NCBI GenBank assembly: GCA_963788055.1
Contig: CAWBFA010000003.1
Coordinates: 248,001 to 312,000 of the forward strand
From: JACCTU01 sp963788055
Lineage (GTDB): Bacteria > Actinomycetota > Thermoleophilia > Gaiellales > Gaiellaceae
DNA length: 64,000 nucleotides
Direction of reading: 5' to 3'
Every line of letters begins with the position of its first letter. Position 1 is the first letter of the stretch. The position numbers were made by a program, and so were the translations under genes. The notes beneath the pieces were generated by a model. The model was not told the origin of the DNA. It did no database searches and saw only the letters and a program-made list of their open reading frames with translations. Shown here piece after piece: positions 16,873-25,244 of this stretch.

Positions 16873-17615
16873 AGTCTGCCTGCTTCGACGATTCGCGCAA
16901 GGAACTGTTGCGTGCGCGGCTCGCGGGGGGCGGCGAAGATCTGCTCCGGCGGACCCTCCTCGAGGATCACGCCTTCGTCCAGGAAGCAGACGCGGTCCGC
17001 GATGTCGCGGGCGAAGGCCATCTCGTGCGTGGCGATCAGCATCGTCATCCCCGCAACAGCGAGCTCGCGCACGACGTTCAGCACCTCCGCGACCAGCTCG
17101 GGGTCGAGCGCGCTCGTGATCTCGTCGAGCAAGAGGAGCTTCGGCCGAAGCGCGAGCGCGCGGACGATCGCCACCCGCTGCTGCTGGCCCCCGGACAGGC
17201 TGTCGGGGTAGGCGTCGCGCTTGTCCTCGAGCCCGAAGCGGACGAGCAGCTCGTCGGCGCGCGCCTCCGCATCCGCCCGCGAGAGGCCGAGCGCCTTCCG
17301 CGGGCCGAGCGTCACGTTCCGGAGCACGGTCATGTGGGGGAAGAGGTTGTACGCCTGGAAGACGATCCCGATCTCGCGGCGCACGCGGTTCACGTTCACG
17401 CCGTCGGCGGTGATCTCCTCGCCGGCGACGAAGATGGCGCCGTCGTCGATCGGCTCGAGCAGGTTCACGCAACGCAGGAGGGTCGACTTCCCTGACCCCG
17501 ACGCTCCGATCATGCAGACGACCTCGTGCTCGTCGAGCGCCAGGTCGATCCCCCGGAGCACGTCGTTCCGCCCGAACGACTTGTGGACGCCGTCGAGCCG
17601 GAGCGCCTCGCTCAT
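16869..17615 (-). CDS. Amino-acid ABC transporter ATP-binding protein
   Basis: A 248-residue ATPase of the polar amino-acid uptake (GlnQ/HisP) type: Walker A GASGSGKST (about 36-44), Q-loop VFQAYNLFPHMTV, signature LSGGQQQR (about 137-144), Walker B LLLLDEITSALDPE and switch His in IATHEMAFARD. It drives the permease encoded just upstream; stop and start overlap as ATGA on both sides. The cytoplasmic dimer should power uptake of an amino acid delivered by the lipoprotein encoded at 18433-19323. Confidence 0.95.
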   Translation of the reverse strand: MSEALRLDGVHKSFGRNDVLRGIDLALDEHEVVCMIGASGSGKSTLLRCVNLLEPIDDGAIFVAGEEITADGVNVNRVRREIGIVFQAYNLFPHMTVLRNVTLGPRKALGLSRADAEARADELLVRFGLEDKRDAYPDSLSGGQQQRVAIVRALALRPKLLLLDEITSALDPELVAEVLNVVRELAVAGMTMLIATHEMAFARDIADRVCFLDEGVILEEGPPEQIFAAPREPRTQQFLARIVEAGRL

Positions 17616-18472
17616 GCGCGCGCCAGCTCCCGGCGCCGGTTGCGGGCGATCAGCCAGTCGGCGAGCCTCGTCAGTGGGATCGTCAGGACGAGGAAGAGCA
17701 GCGCGGTCGCGAGGTAGGGCGTGAAGTTGAACGAGCCGGCGACCTCGATCTGGGACTGCCTGAACGCCTCGACGAGCCCGAGCAACGCGACGAGCGCGGT
17801 GTCCTTCTGCAGGCCGATGAAGTCGTTGAGCAGCGGTGGGATGACGCGCCGCACCGCCTGCGGCACGACGACGTAGCGGAGCGCCTGCGCGCGGGTGAGC
17901 CCGAGCGAGCGAGCGGCGGCCTCCTGGCTCGGGTGGATGGACTCGATCCCGGCGCGGTAGACCTCGGCCACGTACGCCGAGTACACGAGCACGAGCGCCA
18001 TCAGCCCCCAGAAGAACTCGGACCTCGGCACGCCCCTGAGCGCGAGGGCCGGGACGCCGAAGCCGAGCATGTAGATCAGGAGAATCGTCGGAATCCCACG
18101 GAACACGTCGGTGTAGGCGGCCGACAGCAAGCGGAGCGGGAAGAAGGCCGGGCCGGGCAGCCCGCGCAGGATCGCGAGGAAGAGCGCGAACACGAGGATC
18201 AGCACCTCCGCGATCAGGAACAGCTTGACGTTCGTCTTGAACGCCTCCGCAATGTCGGGGAGCGCCTCGCGGAACTCGGGCCAGTAGAAGAAGCTCTCGC
18301 GAACGGCGTCCCATCCTGGGGAGCTGACGACGACGAGCGTGATCGCACCGAAGACCACGACGGTGCTGACCGTCGCGATCGCAGCGCTGCGAACCCCGGC
18401 GGGGCCGCCGAGGATTCGGGAGCTCCGGCTGCCTACTCGAGAACCGGAGCGCTGGTCTTCTGGGCGAGCCAC
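17612..18472 (-). CDS. Amino-acid ABC transporter permease
   Basis: A 286-residue permease of the HisMQ family with an extra N-terminal membrane segment (AAIATVSTVVVFGAITLVVV) and five core helices. The EAA loop is clear: HPSQEAAARSLGLTRAQALRYVVVPQAVRRVIPP (about 189-222). The only usable in-frame start near the homology is the GTG at 18472, which lies within the last codons of the binding-protein gene (about 40-base overlap). The frame is open far upstream, antisense and out of frame to real coding, which is not part of the gene. It is translationally coupled with the ATPase. Confidence 0.9.
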   Translation of the reverse strand: MARPEDQRSGSRVGSRSSRILGGPAGVRSAAIATVSTVVVFGAITLVVVSSPGWDAVRESFFYWPEFREALPDIAEAFKTNVKLFLIAEVLILVFALFLAILRGLPGPAFFPLRLLSAAYTDVFRGIPTILLIYMLGFGVPALALRGVPRSEFFWGLMALVLVYSAYVAEVYRAGIESIHPSQEAAARSLGLTRAQALRYVVVPQAVRRVIPPLLNDFIGLQKDTALVALLGLVEAFRQSQIEVAGSFNFTPYLATALLFLVLTIPLTRLADWLIARNRRRELARA

Positions 18473-19323
18473 TGCTGCTGGAGCTGCGCCAGCGTGCCGT
18501 CGGCCTTCAGCGAGGCGAGCGCCTCGTTGACGCAGTCGCGGAGCGTGTTGCCCTCCTCGAACAGCATCCCGAAGTGCTCCTGCCCGCCGCTCGACTCGAA
18601 CTGCCCCACGACCTTCCCGTTCTTCACCTCTTCGGCGCCGACCAGGAAGAACGCGGTCGGCAGGTCGACGACGAGGCCGTCGATCTGCTTCGCGTTGATC
18701 GCAGCGACGACGTCGTTCGAGGTGTCGTACACGCGGGGATCCTGATCGGGGCCGATCGTGTCCTCGATCAAGCCGAGGCTCGTCGTGCCGATCTGGGCGC
18801 CGAGCTTGTACTGCTTGAGGTCGGCGATCGACGTCGCGTCGGCGATCGGCGTTCCGTTCAGCCCGACGAGAGCCTGATTCACCTCGTAGTAAGAGTCGCT
18901 GAAGTCGACGGCCCGGTCGCGCGCATCCGTGACCGAGATCTGGTTGATGTCGAAGTCGAAGTCCTTCGGGCCGGGCTTGAACGAGTTGTTGAAGGGGACG
19001 ACGACCCAGGTCACATCGCTCTTGGCGAAGCCGAGCTGGTCGGCGACCGCGTACGCCACGGCGCTCTCGAAACCCTCGCCCGTGGACGGGTCGTTGAACT
19101 CCCAGTCGGAGCCATCGGGCGTACCGCCCCCGAACCACGGCTCAAAGGCCGGGTTGTCGGTGCCGACCGTGAGCTTGCCCGGCGTCACGAGGGTCAGCTG
19201 GTCCTTGTCGCAGGCCGCCGCCGAGGCCGCGGTCGTCGTGGTGTCCGACGCCTCGTCGTCGCCGCCGCAGCCCGCCGCGATGAACGCCAACGCGAGCACG
19301 GGGAGCAGGGCGAGCTTCTTCAC
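18433..19323 (-). CDS. Amino-acid ABC transporter substrate-binding lipoprotein
   Basis: A 296-residue family 3 solute-binding protein. The GTG at 19323 begins KKLALLPVLALAFIAAGCGG, with lipobox IAAGC (Cys about 20), so the mature protein is membrane-anchored. SBP family 3 features follow: LTVGTDNPAFEPW, GFESAVAYAVADQLG, FDFDINQISVTDARDRAVDFSDSYYEVNQALV and a C-terminal ALASLKADGTLAQLQQQW. TAGGGT on the minus strand (19336-19331) ends 7 bases before the GTG, and the divergent polymerase gene begins 25 bases away. It heads a four-gene operon ending with the GroES-like gene. Confidence 0.95.
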   Translation of the reverse strand: MKKLALLPVLALAFIAAGCGGDDEASDTTTTAASAAACDKDQLTLVTPGKLTVGTDNPAFEPWFGGGTPDGSDWEFNDPSTGEGFESAVAYAVADQLGFAKSDVTWVVVPFNNSFKPGPKDFDFDINQISVTDARDRAVDFSDSYYEVNQALVGLNGTPIADATSIADLKQYKLGAQIGTTSLGLIEDTIGPDQDPRVYDTSNDVVAAINAKQIDGLVVDLPTAFFLVGAEEVKNGKVVGQFESSGGQEHFGMLFEEGNTLRDCVNEALASLKADGTLAQLQQQWLAQKTSAPVLE

Positions 19324-19348
19324 GCGCGCGACCCTACCATTGTCGGAG

Positions 19349-20353
19349 ATGGGCGAGTTCGTCGAGCTGGACGTCGGTGGCCGGGTCGTCAAGGTGACGA
19401 ATCCGGACAAGGTCTTCTACTCCGCGCGCGGCGAGACGAAGCTCGACCACGTTCGCTACTACCTCTCGGTCGGCGAGGGAATCGTCAGGGCCCTCTACGA
19501 GCGGCCGACACAGCTCAAGCGCCACCCCGACGGAGCCGAGGGCAAGGCGATCTACCAGAAGCGCGTGCCCGAGAGTCGGCCCGAGTGGATCGAGGTCGCC
19601 CGTGTCACCTTCCCGTCGGGCCGCCACGCGGACGAGCTCTGCGTCACCGAGCTCGCGCAGGTCGCCTGGGCTGCGAACCTCGGGACGATCGACTTCCACC
19701 CGTGGCCGTCGCGCCGCAATCACGTCGACAACCCTGACGAACTGCGGATCGACGTCGACCCGCAGCCCGGCACCGACTTCGGCGACGCGAAGCAGGTCGC
19801 TGCCTGCGTGCACGAGGTGCTCGACGAGATCGGCTACGTCGGCTGGCCGAAGACGTCGGGCAACCGCGGGATCCACGTCGCCTGCCGGATCGAGCCGAGC
19901 TGGTCGTTCCCTGAGGTGCGCCGCTGCGCGCTCGCGTTCGCGCGCGAGGTCGAGCGCCGGCTCCCGAAGCTCGTCACGACGGCGTGGTGGAAAGAGGAGC
20001 GCGGCGAGCGGGTGTTCATCGACTACAACCAGAACGCGCGCGACCGGACGATCGCGTCGGCGTACTCGGTGCGCGCCCGGCCGGACGCGACGGTCTCCAC
20101 TCCGGTCAGGTGGGACGAGCTCCCCGACATCGAGACCGAGGATTTCACGATCGCGACGGTGCCCGCCCGCTTCGCCGAGCTCGGCGACGTGCAGGCGGGG
20201 ATCGACGACGCCGTGAACGACCTGCGGGTGCTGCTGGAGTGGGTCGAGCGCGACGAGAAGGAGGGGGTCGCGGAGGCGCCGTACCCGCCGAACTTCCCGA
20301 AGATGCCCGGCGAGCCGAAGCGCGTGCAGCCCTCGCGCGCGAAACGCAAGTAG
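19349..20353 (+). CDS. LigD-type DNA polymerase/primase domain protein
   Basis: A 334-residue stand-alone polymerase of the archaeo-eukaryotic primase superfamily, as in the NHEJ enzyme LigD. Seen: KVTNPDKVFYSARGETKLDHVRYY, QLKRHPDGAEG, the catalytic acidic pair ELRIDVDPQPG (about 131-141), SGNRGIHVACRI (about 172-183) and VFIDYNQNARDRTIASAYSVRA (about 224-245). It should fill gaps at DNA ends during break repair. TACCAT at 19335-19340 ends 8 bases before the ATG. The gene meets the ATP-dependent ligase tail to tail with no bases between their stop codons. No Ku gene is in the window. Confidence 0.93.
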   Translation: MGEFVELDVGGRVVKVTNPDKVFYSARGETKLDHVRYYLSVGEGIVRALYERPTQLKRHPDGAEGKAIYQKRVPESRPEWIEVARVTFPSGRHADELCVTELAQVAWAANLGTIDFHPWPSRRNHVDNPDELRIDVDPQPGTDFGDAKQVAACVHEVLDEIGYVGWPKTSGNRGIHVACRIEPSWSFPEVRRCALAFAREVERRLPKLVTTAWWKEERGERVFIDYNQNARDRTIASAYSVRARPDATVSTPVRWDELPDIETEDFTIATVPARFAELGDVQAGIDDAVNDLRVLLEWVERDEKEGVAEAPYPPNFPKMPGEPKRVQPSRAKRK

Positions 20354-21364
20354 TTACGTGGACGCGAGGAGCGACTCGAACGTTGGGTCGTTCGGGTTCC
20401 GCGCCGGGCGCACCTCGCGCCACGTGCAGTCCTTCGGATCCTTGTCGTCCCGGAACCGGATCAAGCGCGTGCCGTGGCGGAAGCGGTTGCCCTGCACCTT
20501 GTCGTAGCGCACCTCGGCGACCAGCTCGGGTCGGAGCGCGGTCTCCTCGAGGTCGCCGGTCCCCCAGCGGTTCGGCTCCGAGAAGCGCCGCTCGGGGGCG
20601 TCCTTCATCAGCGGCTTGACGAGCTTCAGGATCTCGTCGTGCCGCTTCGCGCCGATCGCCGCCGAGCCGACGTAGTCGAGCTCGCCGTCGTCGCGGTAGA
20701 GACCGAGCAGCAGCGTCGCGAGGTGCGTGGGCTTGGCCTTCCAGCGAACGCCCACGACGGCGCAGTCCGCGGTCTTGAACGGCTTCACCTTCGTGACCGC
20801 CTCGCGCGAGCCCGGGAGGTAGGGCAGGTCGAGACGCTTCGCGATCACGCCGTCGAGCCCCGCCGCCTCGAAGGTGTCGAGCCACCCGCGCGCCTTGTCG
20901 AGATCGGTGGTCGCCGGTGAGAGCCGGAAGCCCTTCGCGAGCTTCTCGAGCTCCTTCCGCCGCTTTGCGAGCGGCAGCTCGTGGAGGGGCTTGCCCTTCC
21001 AGAGCAGCACGTCGAACGCGATGAACTCGGCGGGGATTTCCGCGGAGAGCTTGCGGATCCTGCTCTCCGCCGGGTGCAGCCGGGTCTGCATCGACTCGAA
21101 GTCGAGCACGCCGTCGCGCGCGATCACGATCTCGCCGTCGAGCGCGGAGTGGGGCGGCATCAGCTCGCCGAGCGGCCGCAGCTCGGGGAAGTAGCGAAGG
21201 AGCGGGCGTTCTTTGCGCGACCAGAGCGCGAGCTCCCCGCCGTCGTTCTCGAACACGCCACGGAAGCCGTCCCACTTCGGCTCGTACTGCCAGCCGGCCC
21301 CCTCGGGCAGCTCGGACACGAGCTCGGCCTCCATCGGCGGAAAGGGGACGTGCGGGCCGGGCAC
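20354..21364 (-). CDS. ATP-dependent DNA ligase (LigC/LigD-type)
   Basis: A 336-residue ligase. The nucleotidyl-transfer motif I is YEPKWDGFRG (Lys about residue 30), followed by LDGEIVIARDGVLDFESMQTRL, FIAFDVLLWKGK, GLDGVIAKRLDLPYLPG and the motif V pair VTKVKPFKTADCAVVG; the C-terminal OB-fold follows. Its size fits stand-alone LigC-type NHEJ ligases. TAGGTT on the minus strand (21376-21371) ends 6 bases before the GTG start, and its TAG is also the stop codon of the upstream bpsA gene. With the convergent polymerase gene it supplies two of the activities normally fused in LigD. Confidence 0.94.
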   Translation of the reverse strand: MPGPHVPFPPMEAELVSELPEGAGWQYEPKWDGFRGVFENDGGELALWSRKERPLLRYFPELRPLGELMPPHSALDGEIVIARDGVLDFESMQTRLHPAESRIRKLSAEIPAEFIAFDVLLWKGKPLHELPLAKRRKELEKLAKGFRLSPATTDLDKARGWLDTFEAAGLDGVIAKRLDLPYLPGSREAVTKVKPFKTADCAVVGVRWKAKPTHLATLLLGLYRDDGELDYVGSAAIGAKRHDEILKLVKPLMKDAPERRFSEPNRWGTGDLEETALRPELVAEVRYDKVQGNRFRHGTRLIRFRDDKDPKDCTWREVRPARNPNDPTFESLLAST

Positions 21365-21373
21365 GTCCAGAAC

Positions 21374-22519
21374 CTACTCGGATCGAGCGAGCGGAAGGAA
21401 GGTTCGGCTCCCACAGCGGGGGCAGCCGTCGCGCCGGAGCGCCTCGATCGTCGACCACGGCTGGCGGTGGCCGACGGGTTGCGCCCGGCGGCAGCCACGG
21501 CATCGGTACCGCCGGATCGGCGGTCGAAGGTCGCCCGTGTAGAGGCGGCCGTCGTAGCGCTCCGCAAGCAGCGGCTCGAGCTCGCTCGTGCTCGCGAGCT
21601 GGTAGAGGTGGCTGACACCTCCGAGGGCGCCGGCGCCGCGATACTCGTTGAAGTTCCGGACGAGTCGGCGAACGACGAACCCCATCGCCGCGATCGCGCG
21701 CTGAACGCGGAGCAACTCGTCCGGACGCTTTCCGCCGAACGCGAAGAAGACGTCGGCGCGCGACCGCCCTGCAACGGCCTCGGCCGCGCGAGACAGGAAG
21801 AGCGTCGCTCCCTCGACGGTGTACGGGGGATCGGTGAAGACCGTGTCGATCGACCCGCGCAGCTCGGAAGGGAGGGGGTCACGGAGGTCATGCGCGAGCA
21901 CACGGACGTCGAACGGGGCCCGCCGAAGAAACGCAACCACGGCAGGGTCGACCTCGACGACGACGACCCCGTCGGGCCGCGCGCCGAGTTGCTCGGCGAC
22001 AAGGCGGATCGCAATGGATGTGAGGTCGTCGTCGCCGAGCAGGAGAATGCGTCGACCGTCGAGCGCCCCGGCCTCGTGGAGCGCGAGCACGCGACGAATC
22101 TTCGTCTCGACGTCGCAGTGCACTTGATCGAGCTCGACCCGCGGCGCCGGTGCGCGATCCGCATACGCGGCGAGCTTCCGCGCGACCGGCTCGAGCGAGC
22201 TCGGGACGACGATCTCCCGCTGCGCGCAGGCGGCGCATGCCGCCTCGCCCGCGACATCGCCTCCCGGCGTGGCGAACAGCTCTCGGCCGTGGTCGGTGAG
22301 TTGAACTGGGCGAGCCCGATCGACGACGCCGCGCTTGCGGAGCTCGTTGCAGATCGCGCTGACGATCGGCACAGGGAGCTCGGTGGCGCGGCTGATCTTC
22401 CTGACCGCAACGGGCTCGAGTCGCGCGGCGGCGCGGACGACGTCGCGGACGCCTGCATCTCCCTCCGCCAGCCCGACGCTGACGGCGACCTCGTGGACGA
22501 TCCGATGCGACTCCGTCAT
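21374..22519 (-). CDS. bpsA: N4-bis(aminopropyl)spermidine synthase family protein
   Basis: A 381-residue protein of the BpsA family: an N-terminal winged-helix-like part (about 1-85), then a Rossmann methyltransferase-like core with GRRILLLGDDDLTSIAI and VVVVEVDPAVVAFL and the signature VFTDPPYTVEGATLFLSRA. A C-terminal zinc ribbon is formed by CRGC and CPRC pairs (about 344-375), an addition to the core. The family uses decarboxylated S-adenosylmethionine to add aminopropyl groups to spermidine, giving branched polyamines. The adjacent speD gene, overlapping by four bases, supplies that donor, which supports the assignment. Confidence 0.88.
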   Translation of the reverse strand: MTESHRIVHEVAVSVGLAEGDAGVRDVVRAAARLEPVAVRKISRATELPVPIVSAICNELRKRGVVDRARPVQLTDHGRELFATPGGDVAGEAACAACAQREIVVPSSLEPVARKLAAYADRAPAPRVELDQVHCDVETKIRRVLALHEAGALDGRRILLLGDDDLTSIAIRLVAEQLGARPDGVVVVEVDPAVVAFLRRAPFDVRVLAHDLRDPLPSELRGSIDTVFTDPPYTVEGATLFLSRAAEAVAGRSRADVFFAFGGKRPDELLRVQRAIAAMGFVVRRLVRNFNEYRGAGALGGVSHLYQLASTSELEPLLAERYDGRLYTGDLRPPIRRYRCRGCRRAQPVGHRQPWSTIEALRRDGCPRCGSRTFLPLARSE

Positions 22520-22875
22520 CGGCGGCCGCGAGCCACGATCGAGACGCTCGTGCGAGTTGCGCCGAGCCGCTCGCTGACGATCCGGAGAGCCAGGTCGCCG
22601 TCCACGTCGCCGTACGTGAGCAGGTCGACGTTCGCGAGCAGCAGCTCGGGCCAGGTGTGGATGCTCAGGTGCGACTGTGCGAGGAGGAGAACGCCCGTCA
22701 AGGCTCCGTTCGGGAAGGTGTGAAATGCCTCCCCGACGACCTGCGCGCGCCCGCAGTCCGCGCCTGCGCGCAGGATTGTTCGCAGCTCGGTTTTGTCGAT
22801 GAGGATCGCCGGGTCGGCGACCCATGCGTCGAGCGCGTACAAGCGCATCGACGCCGCTGCCGGTTCGAGGGTCAA
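22516..22875 (-). CDS. speD: S-adenosylmethionine decarboxylase proenzyme
   Basis: A 119-residue class 1B-type proenzyme. The self-processing and active-site block is QSHLSIHTWPE (about 67-77), where the Ser of SHLSIHT becomes the pyruvoyl group; an upstream FHTFPNGALTGVLLL and a catalytic Cys in ADCGRAQVVGE are also kept. It makes decarboxylated S-adenosylmethionine for aminopropyl transfer. The TTG at 22875 is preferred because AGGAGG lies just upstream; an ATG nine codons later lacks one. It overlaps bpsA as ATGA. Confidence 0.93.
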   Translation of the reverse strand: MTLEPAAASMRLYALDAWVADPAILIDKTELRTILRAGADCGRAQVVGEAFHTFPNGALTGVLLLAQSHLSIHTWPELLLANVDLLTYGDVDGDLALRIVSERLGATRTSVSIVARGRR

Positions 22876-22947
22876 TCGTCCTCCTGGAGCGGGGGTCAGG
22901 GTCGACGGCCGCCGCCCTGCGTGCTCGAGGAGGTGAAGAGCCTCGGG

Positions 22948-22986
22948 CTAGCGGCGGCCGAAGGAGGTGCGCGTCAACTCAGTCAT
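22948..22986 (-). CDS. Possible 12-codon leader peptide upstream of speD
   Basis: An ATG-to-TAG frame encoding MTELTRTSFGRR, with AAGGAGG about 9 bases before the ATG. It ends 72 bases upstream of the speD start on the same strand. An overlapping ATG-CAC-TGA start-stop lies just before it. Its position and ribosome-binding site suggest an upstream reading frame that could regulate polyamine genes by attenuation. This is inference; such short frames also occur by chance. Confidence 0.35.
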   Translation of the reverse strand: MTELTRTSFGRR

Positions 22987-23094
22987 CAGTGCATTCCTCC
23001 TTCCGCTCGGCTACGCCCGACCACCGGAGTATGCGGGTCGGACGGCCCCACCGCAACGTTTGATCCGGGCGTGCCGTGGAACCCTAGTCCCGAC

Positions 23095-23856
23095 ATGAAT
23101 TTCGACGGGGTCTGGACGGTCGAACGGGTGAGCGGCGCACTGCCGCCCATGGGAGGTGTCCGGAAGCGGATCCGCGGATCGTCGGGCGAGACCATCGCTG
23201 GTCCGCTTCGGATGCCTTTCGACGTCCGCGGGAGCGAGTTGCGGTACCGCGCACCGTTCGTCGGTCTCGTCGATCGACTGGAGCCCGCCGGCGACGAGTG
23301 GCTGGGGCAGGCGACGTGGTTCGGCAGGGAGTTCGGACGCTTTCGATTGAGGAGGGTTCCCGTGACACAGGAGTTGGAGTCGCAGCTCGTCAAGCACATC
23401 GACGAGGCGCTCGCGATGGAGCAGATGGTGCTCCGCATGCTGGACTCGATGATCGCGACGACCGAGGATCCGGAGATCAAGGAGCTGCTTCGCGAGCACA
23501 AGCTCGAGACGGAGCGGCACGCCGACCGGATGGAGCGCAGGCTCGACGCGCACGGTGCGTCCCCGTCGTTCGTCCGCGAAAGCGTCGGAATTGCGCAGGC
23601 GCTGATGAAGAGCGTGCTCGACGCGACGCGCACCGAGAAGGCGGGGAGAAACGCCCGGGACGGCTACGCGACCGAGCACCTCGAGATCGCGTCGTACGAG
23701 TTGCTCGCGAGGATCGCGGAGCGCGCCGGAGACGAAGAGACCGCGCACGCCGCACGCGAGAACCTCGCCGACGAGGTCGCGATGGCGAAGAAGATCGAGG
23801 CGAACTGGGACCGGTTCGCGGAGCTCTCGCTGCAGGAAGCAGGGTTGGCCGTCTAG
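23095..23856 (+). CDS. DUF892-like ferritin-fold protein with N-terminal extension
   Basis: A 253-residue reading frame. Residues 1-85 (MNFDGVWTVERVSGALPPMGG onward, with RYRAPFVGLVDRLEPAGDEW) resemble a small beta-barrel. Residues 90-253 form a helical bundle of the DUF892/YciE ferritin-like type (QLVKHIDEALAMEQMVLRMLDSMI, then ELLREHKLETERHADRM, then TEHLEIASYELLARIAERAGD). Inside the frame, at 23361, a GTG is preceded by an AGGAGGG box 5 bases upstream, so the helical domain may also be made alone. The DUF892 proteins are stress-linked; no metal role is proven here. Confidence 0.75.
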   Translation: MNFDGVWTVERVSGALPPMGGVRKRIRGSSGETIAGPLRMPFDVRGSELRYRAPFVGLVDRLEPAGDEWLGQATWFGREFGRFRLRRVPVTQELESQLVKHIDEALAMEQMVLRMLDSMIATTEDPEIKELLREHKLETERHADRMERRLDAHGASPSFVRESVGIAQALMKSVLDATRTEKAGRNARDGYATEHLEIASYELLARIAERAGDEETAHAARENLADEVAMAKKIEANWDRFAELSLQEAGLAV

Positions 23857-23869
23857 GACGGCCAACCCT
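23841..23869 (+). terminator. Hairpin with the stop codon in its loop
   Basis: A perfect 13-base stem (AGGGTTGGCCGTC paired with GACGGCCAACCCT) whose 3-base loop is the TAG stop of the DUF892 gene (23854-23856). The stem therefore overlaps the last codons of the gene. Confidence 0.8.
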
Positions 23870-24003
23870 GGGCACTCCCTAGAGGCCGGCCGGGCGGCCG
23901 ACGTCCGGCTTCGAGTAGTCGCAGACTCCCGTCGGGAAGATCCCTTCACCCGTGGTAGCCGGGCGACTATGGCAGGTCTTCGACCGTCTGGTAAACCTGA
24001 CGA

Positions 24004-25235
24004 ATGCGCCGAGTCGTCGTGACGGGCCTGGGGGCGGTGACGCCGATCGGGAACGACGTGTCCTCCTCGTGGGACGCCGCCCTCAAGGGGCGGAGCGGGG
24101 TGGACTTCATCGGCGCGTTCGACACCGACGGGTTCCCAGTTCGGATCGCGGCGGAGGTCAAGGGGTTCGACCCGACGACCGTCGTCTCGGCCAAGGAGGC
24201 GCGCAAGTTCGACCGGAACGTGCAGTTCGCCGTCGCGTCGGCGAAGGAGGCGGTCGCGGACGCTGGGCTCAACGGCTTCGACCCGACCCGCGTCGGAATC
24301 GTCTTCGGCTCCGCGATCGGCGGGCTGCTCGGGATCATGGAGCAGGCCGAGGTGCTCCGGGAGCGCGGGCCGGATCGCGTCTCGCCGAACTTCCTGCCGA
24401 ACGTGCTCGTCGACTCCGCCAGCGGGCAGCTCGCGATCTCGCTCGGGATCCGCGGCCCGAACTACGCGCCGGTCTCGGCCTGCGCGACGGGCTCGCACGC
24501 GGTCGGCGAGGGCGCCGAGCTGATCCGCCGCGGTGACGCCGACGCCGTGATCGCGGGCGGCACCGAAGCGTGCATCCATCCGCTGATCCTCGCGGGCTTC
24601 TGCGCGATGCGCGGGCTCGCGACCGAGGAGGAGCGTCCGGCGCGCGCCTCACGACCGTTCGACGCGACGCGCGAGGGGTTCGTGATGGGCGAGGGCTCGT
24701 CCACGCTCGTCCTCGAGGAGCTCGAGCAGGCTCGCGCGCGCGGTGCGACTATCTATGCCGAGGTGCTCGGCTACGGCGCTTCGAACGACGCGCACCACAT
24801 GGCGCAGCCCGAACCCGAGGCAATCGGGGTCAGCGACATGATGCGCGCTGCGCTGCGCCGTGCCGACGTCGATCCGAAACGCGTCGGGTACATCAACGCG
24901 CACGGGACCTCGACGCCGCTCGGCGACCTCGCCGAGACGCGCGCGATCAAGCAGGTGTTCGGCAACCACGCCTACGAGCTCGCGGTTTCCTCGACGAAGT
25001 CGGTCACGGGCCACTGCTTCGGGGCGGCCGGGGCGATCGAGGCGATGATGTGCGTGCTCGCGCTGCACCACGGCGTTCTCCCGCCGACCGCGAACTACGA
25101 GCAGCCCGATCCCGACTGCGATCTCGACTACGTCCCGAACGAGGCGCGGGAGGTTCAGGTCGACGTCGCGCTCTCGAACGCGATGGGCCTCGGCGGCCAC
25201 AACGCCTGCGTCCTGCTCGGCCGCTACGAGCCTGA
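24004..25235 (+). CDS. fabF: 3-oxoacyl-ACP synthase II
   Basis: A beta-ketoacyl-ACP synthase covering residues 1-410. The catalytic Cys is in VSACATGSHAVGEG (about 162-175), and the two His are in NAHGTSTPLGD (about 299-309) and SVTGHCFGAAG (about 334-344); the C-terminal GLGGHNACVLLGRYE ends the fold. It elongates acyl-ACP by condensing malonyl-ACP in fatty acid synthesis. The frame has no stop where the family ends; it stays open to 26508, antisense over two other genes. A TGA one base out of frame at 25233-25235 follows GRYE, so a single missing base (probably in the CC run) would restore a normal end. A possible convergent terminator (GAGCC/GGCTC around 25228-25246) lies there. Confidence 0.88.
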
Positions 25236-25244
25236 GTTTTCGGC

